Below are positions 47,427 through 57,580 of a DNA stretch of 60,000 nt, piece by piece. A program made the translations under genes and the position numbers. The first letter of the stretch is position 1. The number at the start of each line of letters is the position of its first letter. The notes beneath the pieces are model-generated. The model was not told where the DNA came from and made no database searches. It worked only from the letters and a program-made list of their open reading frames with translations. The DNA comes from Glandiceps talaboti (lineage: Eukaryota; Hemichordata; Enteropneusta; Spengelidae), in contig NC_135564.1 in NCBI RefSeq assembly GCF_964340395.1, forward strand, positions 13,088,391-13,148,390. The letters are read 5' to 3'.

Positions 47427-49749
47427 ATGTTTCCGGGGTTCAGTGGAGCAATTAGGCGTTTCGATAATGCAATGCCGATATTGTCGCCATCACTGGTTAA
47501 AGAGGAGCCAGTAGAAGAGACAGTTTCCAGTAACCCGGCGATTTGTACCGCATCAATGAAGAGGCAAGCACAGTTTTTAAATTCAATGAATGCGATGAGA
47601 AAAAACCAACAGCTGTGTGACGTGGAATTGATGGTCGAAGGAAAGACTGTTCCAGCGCACAGACTAGTTTTGTCTGCATGCAGTGCTTTCTTTCATGCAA
47701 TGTTTACTTCGAAGTATGTCGAAGCACAAACCGCGAAAGTGGAACTCAAAGAAGTTGAATTAGCTACCATGAATATCCTTGTGGACTTTGCCTATACAGG
47801 TGATGTTGCCCTGACCTCTGATAACGTGCAGAGTATTATGTCTGCAGCCAATCGCTACCAAATCATAGATGTAAAAGAACAATGCAGTAAATTTTTAGTC
47901 AAGGAACTGAGTCCAGACAACACATTAGGGATCCGAGATTTTGCAAACTTCTTGAATTGTGCTGAGCTCCTTCAAGAAGCCACAAACTATTCCTATGAAC
48001 ATTTCACTGAAGTTTGCAAATGTGAGGAATTCCTTGAGCTCAGCCTTGATCAGGTGACAGAATATCTATCAAAGGATGATTTAGTCGTTCGGTGTGAAGA
48101 TGAGGTATTTGACGCAGCAGTGCGCTGGATCAAGCACAAGAAAGATGAACGCATGCCGCTACGTACATTAATTTTTGAGAAGATTCGGTTCCCTCTAATC
48201 ACCAAGAGTTACCTCAGCACTGTAGTGGAGGAAGAAGAAACCATGCAAGATGACACTAAATGTCTTAAGATGTTAGTGAATGGGATGAAACATCACCTCC
48301 TTGATAAAGACAAACTTGAGAAGATCAGCACACAAGACATACGACCAAGAGCAAAGAAGCACGACTGGCAGGTGGCGGTGTTCGGTGGCTCAGAACAAGA
48401 TCTGTGTCAACTGTTCAGTGTAGATACACCATTGACTAATCCGGGCTGTAGCGCTACACGATGTCATTGGAAAGTTATCAATTCCATGCCAGAGAAGCGA
48501 CGTGATTATGCCGTAGCTTGTATCAACAACATCATCTACATTGTAGGAGGGTCGTATCTGTTTCCATTGAATCGTGTTGATTGTTACAACATCACAACTC
48601 AAAGTTACAGTAGTCTGAGTCAGAAACTGGAAGTACCCAGAGATTGTCTAGCTGCTGCTGCCTGTAAAGGAAAGCTGTATATAACTGGTGGTACAACCAA
48701 CCATGGTAAGTTGTACAGATTTACACTGGAGTTCCATTCTTTGTAAAAATTTGTCACAATATACTTCCAAAAGGTGGGCAATTTAATGCTGGGCAATTCC
48801 AACCAACACTCAGAAAATGTCACCTTAATAACTTGATAATGCTTTCAAGTAATCACATTCTTTCACATAAAGTAAAGACTAAAGAGTTAGTAGTAATTAA
48901 CCTGCGATTGATATCTTTTGATATTTCTTTGCGTAGTGACTATTAATAATTATAAATCTAAATGACTTATCAATTGCCAATACTGAGTCAGGTGATGCGT
49001 GTAGTACATGGGGACACCAGATTTTGATGCCTCACAAGGAATGTGTGTATATCTGTGGTGCATGAAATTAGCATTGAGAACACGCTGCTCATGGCATCAA
49101 ACAGTATCATTGCATGGGTGAGTATTCATAGATTCATGGAGTAACAGATATTTTCTTAATCTCTACAGGTAGTTCAGCCCAGAAGTGTACTGATGTGTAT
49201 GAACCACTGAAAGATAGATGGTTTTCTAAACAACCAATGTTCTATGCTCGATATGACCATGCCATGGTTGAATGCAATGGTTGGCTGTATGTGTGTGGTG
49301 GTGGGGCTGGAGGTGGAAGCAATGGTAGACCATTGAAAAGCTGTGAAAAATTCTACAGTGGTCCAAACATACTGATGAACAACCGATGGGCTGAAATTGC
49401 ACCAATGAATTGTGCAAGACGAGGGCTTGGTTTGGCTGTCGCTAAAGGATTGATGTATGCTATTGGTGGCTACGATGAAAATGGTACACATGACACTGTT
49501 GAGTGTTACGATCCAAGACAAAACCAATGGAAGATGGTTGCCAAGTTGCCATGGAAACTGCGAAACGTAAAATGTGCAGTTTTGAATGACGTTATCTACA
49601 TACTTGCAGCACAAAGGGATATGGGGCGGTTGACCCAAGTATTAGAATACCAGCCTTCTGAAGATCGTTGGGTGTGTCAATATAATGCACGTGCCTTTGG
49701 TCTGAGTAATATTGGCGTAACTGTGGTAGACGTTTGTGCCGCAGAATAA
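47427..49749 (+). CDS. KLHL7: Kelch-like protein 7 orthologue (BTB-BACK-Kelch), 2 exons
   Basis: Exons: 47427-48705 and 49169-49749, GT-AG, 619 aa (human KLHL7 586). KLHL7 is a substrate adaptor for CUL3-RING ubiquitin ligases: BTB binds CUL3 and dimerises, the Kelch propeller binds substrate. The BTB domain runs from about residue 63 (LCDVELMVEGKTVPAHR), BACK from about 170 (with VRCEDEVFDAAVRWIKH), then a KLHL7-typical linker (GMKHHLLDKDKLEK, RPRAKKHDWQVAVFGGS) and six Kelch blades to the C-terminus (ending VVDVCAAE, cf. VVDTCGA). The intron interrupts the third blade. An extra N-terminal tail of about 45 residues (MFPGFSGAIRRFDNAMP) precedes the conserved start; an internal Met at residue 44 is an alternative initiator. 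It lies head-to-head with TAF2. Confidence 0.93.
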
Positions 49750-51662
49750 CATCAAAGGTCCCATGTGGACTCGTCGCACAGTAGCTCATTTGTATAATGT
49801 ACATTTATACATTGCATACCAGTATATATGTACTTTGGTATGGCTGAGTTCATGTTGTACCTTTCTCAATAGAGATATCACATGCTGTGACCATGCTAAC
49901 TAGTGAACTGTACATGGCCAGCATGGTGGGGTGGGGATTACTGTGGGAACTCTTACAATAGTCCTTTGTACAATTGACTGTGAGGGCACTGTTCTTCCTG
50001 TCTGATGTCTGCAGACTTGTACAACTCAATATGGATAGAGTAACATAACGTGGAGCCTTCAGAAAGGTTCCCTCAAATAGGTTACTGTTGGATATGAAAA
50101 ACCATGATGAGAGCAAACAATCATGTGGTGCCTGTATTGTTCACAATCATTGGTCATTGATCAAGTGAAATTGCACATGCTTTGAAGAAATGGGATTCTT
50201 CTCTAATAGGGTTTCACATTGGCGTACTCTAGTTCTAGCTGGGCATTGACATAACTATTTGGCTAGACAAAGTGTAACAAAACATTGGTAACGTGTTCTA
50301 GCTGGTGATTGACATAATGAAACATGGATTCTATCAAGTTTTAGCTTGGGATTGATACACCAAGTTGTATCTGTTTGACCAGAAAATACAGGATTTATAC
50401 CCTGGTCATTCAACATTTAACGCACATCTACGTCATTGCCTTATAATGTTAGAATTTGAGTGAAAACGTTCAGAATTACCATAATTTCCTTATTCTTTTT
50501 GTGCAGGTATTGTTATATTATCCACCAATTTTTCTTCATTTTGCCAAAAGTTACTGCTGACATAAAAAATTTGTCACTGCTCATCTTCTACTCATGGTGA
50601 CAAGGCCCCTTATGTCACTCGTATTTCCTTTAGTAGACCTTTAGTAGGAATTATAGTAATTAATTGCTTGCTTAAACTGCACCCAAACAGAAGAACGTGA
50701 TTGGTCAAGTAGTTGTGTGTATCAGCCATTTTGACCATAGACCACAGACAGTAATGGGAGGGTTCTCTGCCGTCACCCAGACATTTCTCAGTTTGCATGA
50801 GCAAACCTCAACTCAAAGGTTTGTATGTGATCATAGTCCTTTGTCTGGATCACATTCTACAAAGATTTTTTAGAAAAATGTAAACCCATTACCATATTGA
50901 GGTCATTTTTGACCAACTAAAGATGTAAACAAACTAAAACTGTTATTGATAATCTATCAATGGACATTGATATTATTACACTCACTTTGTCACAAAACAA
51001 TGGTTCAGTCTATCAGAAGAACCTATCAAGTGTTTTATTTGTGGAGACTTCACATGCACATTTTTAGAGACTTCCATTGTTTACACTCTTACTAACAAGG
51101 TGATTATATTTGCATCACCAAGACATCACTATCACTCATTTTGACATTTATGTAACCTACTACAAGCCACCACAAGAATTTCAGTGAGTGTCTGTGTTGG
51201 CGTATAGTTGATTTGCCAGTTCCAAGATGCATTGCGTGAGCCGACATCATGTATGTTGTTATGTTTACATACCTTTTATCTTTACTGCTTTTGAAATGAC
51301 ATTTCCATTGTGAAGTGATGGAAAGACATTTTGACCTCTTAAAATGTGAGTGAATTTATAGAACAAAGACTAAACGCTATCAATGGCAGATAAGGATTTT
51401 ACTGGTAAACCGTGGGGAAGGGAAGGTGACAACATCCTCTGGAGTGGTGCATGCAAACACCCATGCATATTCAGAATAAATACTGTTGTACAGGCAGACA
51501 TGTGATACATTTTGGAACTTGCAACAGGTCTATTGACCCTAAGAACGTTTTACTTGTACGTGTCATCTACATGTGTAATCAATAACTTTTACACAACAAA
51601 GGCATTCTTGATCAATTTCTAATTAATTTTATTTGTTATCGAATGTTCTATGTATGTGTATG

Positions 51663-51902
51663 AATAAGCCATTTTTCATCTCGCGGCAGATTTCACGAGA
51701 TACTGTGTGAGCCAATTCTTCCATAGCAACCACGTGAGGGTGGGCAAGCTGAAAATGTGAAATGCTTAGTAACACTATTCTCAATGTCATTGCACATAGC
51801 CATGGCGAAAGCTTGACTCCGATCACATGTTTGACAACCGCTGTTGCTAGGCATATTTGCATATCTCGTGAGATCTGCTACAAGATGTAAAATCCCTTAT
51901 TA
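51663..51902. mobile_element. MITE with about 45-bp terminal inverted repeats, copy 2
   Basis: The left end catctcgcggcagatttcac and the reverse complement of the right end (catcttgtagcagatctcac) match closely, and the outer aataag is shared. The interior aligns with 13185-13424 at roughly 80% by eye. Confidence 0.88.
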
Positions 51903-52744
51903 ATACAGCAAGTCAACTCTCAATAGGAAAATTCTGTTGAAATATAATTTATTTGTACATTGTATACATTTATTTTAGAGAAATTAATACATGTAGTAAA
52001 TTAATTTTGTACTGTAGTAATCACAACATGAAGAAAGTACTGATTTTAGGTCTGGTCGAACACAATGAAAAAGTATTGTATATTAAAGGGGCACAGTCTG
52101 TAACTTTGTGGTTTACCGTGAATAATTTTGTTTCACATTTAACTATAACTATATTTTTTCCCAAACACTAAAACACGTTGAATCATTTAGATATCAAGAA
52201 GTAGAGATATCATCAGAAATTCTTATCTGAAATAAATGTCATGATGACAGAATATTTTGGTTACCAATTAAAAAAACTCACTATTTGTTTCCAAGACACT
52301 TTACACATATGTAAATATTTCTTTAACTCATGGTTTGTTTTTAAATGTAAGTTTTAGTGTGTATTATGTATTTGCATTTGGACATTGACTCATCAAAAAT
52401 GAGAATGACAGGTAGACTAGTACTGTGCCACTTTAAAGAATATTTGTCATCATCTAAGATTTGTACAGTACATAGAAATGAAAAAGCATGCATTTTATCA
52501 ATAAAACAACTCTTCTATCAATCTTGTTTTTTACTTGTCATTCAGTGAATGCTTTTGTACTCAATCTCAAGAAGCTAGTGTTTAGGTTTATCGTGTGACT
52601 AATTATGTATTCAACCACCCCCACCCCCCCACCCCCCCACACACACTTTTAATAAGATCACATGAATGCATACAATGCAAGGAACCTTTTCAATTTTGTT
52701 TACCTGGTGTAAGCGTATACACATGTATATAGGCTGTTGAAGTT

Positions 52745-52890
52745 TACCCAATGGTTATATTTCCATGCTTACACCAAGCTACCAAAATTGAAAATAACCA
52801 TGATTATATTTCTATGCTTACACCAAGCAACCAAATTGAAAATAACCATGGTTATATTTCCATGCTTACACCAAGCTACCAAAATTGAAA
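52745..52890. repeat. Three tandem units of about 50 bp
   Basis: Each unit holds atatttc(c/t)atgcttacacc, aagc-accaaa and attgaaaataaccatg. It is non-coding. Confidence 0.88.
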
Positions 52891-54368
52891 ATGGATTCTT
52901 CATGTACAGCATATATACAATCCAATTATACATACAATTTTCTAATTGTGCTTGAAATGTCCTTTGCATTACACAGTCATATTTCGGTCAAAAACATGAG
53001 CATAACAGAACAAACCAAGATTCAAGGGAAAGTAAGGGTAAAGGTGTTGCTGAACAACTAGCCAACCACTACATCAGATTGTACTCAGATTGTTTTAATA
53101 TCGGTACATATAGACGGTGTAAGTCAGGGATGGTACAAATTTGTATAAAATTAGGGAGTCAAGTTTAGTTTCCCAATCCCAGCCCTTATTCTAGCCCAAA
53201 CTAGTACCTGTACATGCATATACTTGATTTATAAAAATAGTCGCTAGGGACTGGACACAAATTATGTGTGTGTGTGTGGGGGGGGGGGAGGGGGGGGGTT
53301 CTGAAACGTGAAAAAAATAAATTAATCCTCCCCAAGACCTTGCACTAAAATTGCTACCCCTCCATCTCCTTGGTCATTGGAATATCTGTAACCAAAAATA
53401 TTGCACAAAAATGATGACCCTCTCCAAATACTTGCATGAAAAATGGTGACCCTCCTCCCAAAAACCCTTTTCCCCCCCTTGTAATTTATGACCAGTCCCT
53501 TAAACTAAAATATCGTTGATGTTTTCATAGACGGGTGGCAGATGAAAAGTGAGACACGCTCTAGTTATGAGTGAAGTGAACATTCTAAAGCACTAAAGAA
53601 ATTGAAAATCGGTTGACAGGTGGTCTCTTCTGGTCGAAGCAGTTATATTGGCGCCCTTGAGATAATCAAGACACTTCTATTCATACCTGAAACACACTCT
53701 CACTTTCAGCCACTGACGATAGAAAACACAATAGCATTATAGAGGAGAGAAAACCCTTTCAAAAAATGTATGGATTGATGAAGTAAACTTTATTTATTGT
53801 TGGGAAACAATAATTTGAAAATATGTCACCCTTCAAATCTTGCTTTTGTGCATCTCCCCAGTTCTCTTTAAAAGTTAATGTTGTGTTGGTTTAAATATAC
53901 ATTCCTTGTGTTATAACCCTATGAATTACATGTATTGTAAAACAGAAAACTTACAATATGCAATATTTCTACTAACATTGCTCAGAGGTGATATGCAATG
54001 ATAAAAACAACAGATAAAATATGCAAATGTACAAGTTAGGCTAAGCATACAAAAATAATATAAAAACAAAACACAAAAACCTAATTAATATGTTTAATTA
54101 AAGTAATTCTAAAGTGGCTTTTCTATCGTCAAAAGTATTGTACACACAATGGTAAATCAATCAAACTAATGGAACTAAAAACAACAAACTGACTGACTGA
54201 AATGACAACTTAGTAAAACGCACATGGTAACATATGTTATGATATTGTTTACAAAGCGAGTTTTTAGTTCTTGTTTAAAATGTTCAACATGAGCTATCAC
54301 CTGTCCAACAGATAAGTTCATTTAGAAAATTTGAGTTAAATTGTAGTGAAATGAAAAATACAGGAATC

Positions 54369-56966
54369 TTATATATTCGCCATCCTGTTGACTCTATTGT
54401 CTGATCTCAATGCAACTTTTAATTTCTCCCAGAAAAGTCTCTGACCAACTTCATTTTCAGTCCATTTGATATATTTCTGGGTCAGTAACATCTTTCGTAA
54501 AATTCGTGGCATTACATCATCAGGAATTTTGTGTAACGATACCAGAATGAGAAGATCTCGCTTCTGTCGAAATAAATAATCCTGAGCCATTCTCATCTCA
54601 AAATAACACCACTCACTTTGTGCAAAGCCAGGTGACAGTATCAACATAGTTTTGTGACTAGTCTCTATACTTTCAAGAATGTTGTCAAAAATATCAATAC
54701 CTGGCATAAAATCACGTTCATGTAAACAGAGTTTGAAATTTGGTGGATCAATATTTTCCAAATGAGGAAGTAATTGCTGCATGACCCATCCTCTGTCGTT
54801 TTCATTGTAACAAACAAATGCATCGTATCTGATATTCAATGGCTGCTCCTCATCATTGACTTGGAGTTGATAACCACCACGCTTTAGTTTGACGAGGAAA
54901 CAACCATAGCGTATATACCATCGAAAACGAACACAAAGTCCAATACAAATTGCTGAAAAGGCAAAAATACAAGTAATGGGTACTGAAATCATAAATGCAA
55001 GATTACATTTCAATCCAAATTCTAGGGTATAAATTGAAACATCCTTCATTTCTGGTGGTGTGGCACATCCAGACAGTAGTCCTAGTAAAACCTTTCTGTC
55101 TGTTTCAATCCAGTCTACAAAACCTTTCATATTACACTTTGAACAATCCAAAACATTTTCTTCAATAATACGAAGGAACGTTAAATTTGTAAATGCCCTC
55201 AGTGCTTTTATATCGATACTGTTTATTTTTGTGTAGGCTATAGTTAGCGTTTCCAATTCTGTTAAAGTTTCTGAAAAAATAGCCATGTTTTCTATTTCCA
55301 TGTAATGAAATAGAGCGAGATCTTTTACATTTGGAAATACTCTAAAGAAAGATTCATTTTTGACGTATGAATCTAAATCAGGAAAATCAACATTGATTAA
55401 TGTTAACTTGGTTAATTTTGTAAATGGAGTGAGAAGAAGATCTTGATGAGTATAAAGAGATATTCCATTCAATGTCAGTGTCTGAAGTTGATAGAGATTT
55501 TTCAATGATGAATGCAAAGTAACACTTCCGGGAAAGTGACTGTTGCCAAAATCACTAACCGTCAAATGTTGAAGTGATGGGAGGTCTTCAACATGAAAAT
55601 AGTCAAACTCATATGAAGGCGTTGATAGTTCTGTTAGATTTAGAAGACTCTTGAATATATGTTGTGGAGGGTAAATGTTTATCAGCAAGTCATTTCCTTC
55701 TAAGAAAAGTGACTGTAAGGATCTTAGAGATGTAAATCCTTCATCTGAAATTCTTTTGATTGAATTAAAAGACAAATCCAAAGTTTCAAGACTATTTAAG
55801 GAAGTGAAAGTCACTGGTTCAATTTTAGATAAAAAGTTGCGGGACAAGTATAACTCGGTCAAAGAATCCAACTGGATTAAAGCATTTCGAGGCACAATTT
55901 CAAAACGATTATGACTTAAATCTAATATTTTTAAATGTGGTAACCATTGGAAACCATTATCAGGAATCATAAATAACATACTGAATGACAAATCTAATTT
56001 TTCTATACATGTTTTTTTCACCGCTGTGAAGTTTGCTTTTGAGTATCGGACTATACGAGAAAGTTCCAGAACTCTTAGCTGTGAATGTTCCAAATCTGTT
56101 AATAGTCTCTGCAAGCAGGTGCCGTGCAGCCTATTTGAACCTAAATCTATCTGTGAAACATTTCTTAAAGTTATAAATGTACCTGGACTTGAGCACTGTA
56201 GATTATTACTGGAGATATCCAAATGTTGTAATTTAGTGTCTGGTAGTTTTATGTTTCGTATGGTATAGTCTTGTATGTTGCACCCGGAAAGTAAGAGTCG
56301 TCGAAGTGTAGACAGTTTTTCCAGGTTTATGTTACTACGGGAACTATTCAGATGGTTTTCTGAGAAGTCGATCGTCTCAATGTTTGTGAGGAGTTGGAGA
56401 GGTTTGTTGGGAAACTGGAACAAGTTGTTGCTGCGTAAGTATAGTATTTTCAGCTTCTTCAGGTCTTTGAATGCATCGTCTGAGAGGTGATTTATTTGAT
56501 TACCTCCTAAATGTAATACCTGAAGATTTATCAGTCCTTGAAATGATGATGACGATAATGTAGTAAGTCTGTTATCCGTGAGATCCAATAACAGCAGGTT
56601 TCTAAGTGGATAAAATATACCATCTGGGATTGTAGGGAGTTCATTTTGTGCGATGTACAAATTCCGTAATTTCCGTAGAAGAGAAAAAAATTGTTCTGGT
56701 ATGAAATTGATTTCATTGGAGTCAATATTCAGTAGTTGTAGTTGTCCAAGATGTCTAAATACCTCAACGGGTAAGGATGAAATTTGATTACCTGACAAAA
56801 ACAGATCTGTAGTAAATGAGGGTAAATTGTCTGGGATTTCCTCCAGTCCCCGGTATGAACAATCGACGTTAGTGTAGTTGTATATCTTGCAACGCGACTG
56901 TCTTGTACTTGCCACAGTAAGATGAAGTAGGACCAAGAACTGGAAGACTTGATATCTGAACTTCAT
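54369..56966 (-). CDS. Toll-like receptor A, single exon, complete
   Basis: 865 aa from the ATG at 56966, chosen because it begins a good signal peptide (MKFRYQVFQFLVLLHLTVAS); the frame is open further upstream. Type I innate immune receptor. Order: signal peptide, LRR N-terminal cap, about 20 leucine-rich repeats, one LRR C-terminal cap (DCSKCNMKGF ... SGCATPP), a transmembrane segment at about 657-681, and a cytoplasmic TIR domain from about 712. TIR box 1 (YDAFVCY), box 2 (ERDFMPG, with the signalling Pro) and box 3 (FW) are intact, so MyD88-type signalling is expected. The single C-terminal cap places it in the vertebrate-like (single-cysteine-cluster) TLR class, not the Toll class with multiple caps. 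Its ligand cannot be told from sequence. A near-identical paralogue lies 3212 bp away. Confidence 0.94.
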   Translation of the reverse strand: MKFRYQVFQFLVLLHLTVASTRQSRCKIYNYTNVDCSYRGLEEIPDNLPSFTTDLFLSGNQISSLPVEVFRHLGQLQLLNIDSNEINFIPEQFFSLLRKLRNLYIAQNELPTIPDGIFYPLRNLLLLDLTDNRLTTLSSSSFQGLINLQVLHLGGNQINHLSDDAFKDLKKLKILYLRSNNLFQFPNKPLQLLTNIETIDFSENHLNSSRSNINLEKLSTLRRLLLSGCNIQDYTIRNIKLPDTKLQHLDISSNNLQCSSPGTFITLRNVSQIDLGSNRLHGTCLQRLLTDLEHSQLRVLELSRIVRYSKANFTAVKKTCIEKLDLSFSMLFMIPDNGFQWLPHLKILDLSHNRFEIVPRNALIQLDSLTELYLSRNFLSKIEPVTFTSLNSLETLDLSFNSIKRISDEGFTSLRSLQSLFLEGNDLLINIYPPQHIFKSLLNLTELSTPSYEFDYFHVEDLPSLQHLTVSDFGNSHFPGSVTLHSSLKNLYQLQTLTLNGISLYTHQDLLLTPFTKLTKLTLINVDFPDLDSYVKNESFFRVFPNVKDLALFHYMEIENMAIFSETLTELETLTIAYTKINSIDIKALRAFTNLTFLRIIEENVLDCSKCNMKGFVDWIETDRKVLLGLLSGCATPPEMKDVSIYTLEFGLKCNLAFMISVPITCIFAFSAICIGLCVRFRWYIRYGCFLVKLKRGGYQLQVNDEEQPLNIRYDAFVCYNENDRGWVMQQLLPHLENIDPPNFKLCLHERDFMPGIDIFDNILESIETSHKTMLILSPGFAQSEWCYFEMRMAQDYLFRQKRDLLILVSLHKIPDDVMPRILRKMLLTQKYIKWTENEVGQRLFWEKLKVALRSDNRVNRMANI

Positions 56967-57580
56967 ACTCCCAACAGTAAATGTTGCGAGACTGATATAG
57001 AATGTAGGACAATTTTTCTGATGTTGTTCCAGCAAAGCACAACAATGCACTGGTGATGTGTACCTTCAACTTGTCATGCAGCGGTAATAGGGAAGTGAAA
57101 CTATACCCAGTCACCTTCACACCATATGAAAATACCTGACGTCAAGAAATTGTTCTTTGGAGAACAGAATGTAGAAGGGTTGCCTTTTGACATGTAAAGA
57201 CTTTACTTTTGACTAGTTTTGAATACCTGCATTATTTCATTGTTTCAGTTCCGTGTTATTTGTTCCATTTGCAATATAAATGGCCGACCATATAACATTG
57301 TGAATAATATCCTTATAGTTACACTTCTTCTTTTTAGACTGACCCACTTGTGCATGTACTTCCTCAGTTGGTCGTCATTTCTCTAACAGCTATTGCAAGT
57401 AAATATTTGTAAAATAGCGCCAATGGCATGAGTTTTTAAAAATGTTTATCCACATGTTGGTCCATGCTAGGTATAGGAGTTCTTGTTTAAAATGTTCAAC
57501 ATGAGCTATCACCTGTCCAACAGATAAGTTCATTTAGAAAATTTGAGTTAAATTGTAGTGCAATGAAAAATACAGGAATC
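56967..57580. other. Spacer between the two Toll-like receptor genes
   Basis: 614 bp with no gene; it should contain the promoter of receptor A and the 3' end of receptor B. The part at 57477-57580 matches 54266-54368 downstream of receptor A, marking one edge of the 3.2-kb duplicated unit. Confidence 0.6.

Larger units (their letters stand above)
49750..54368. other. Intergenic region between KLHL7-like and the Toll-like receptor cluster
   Basis: No exon could be supported. Contents: a MITE (51663-51902), a 3-unit tandem repeat (52745-52890), a G-rich run (53265-53300) and unassigned AT-rich sequence. An AATAAATAAA on the reverse strand near 53788-53798 could serve the first Toll-like receptor. 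Confidence 0.55.
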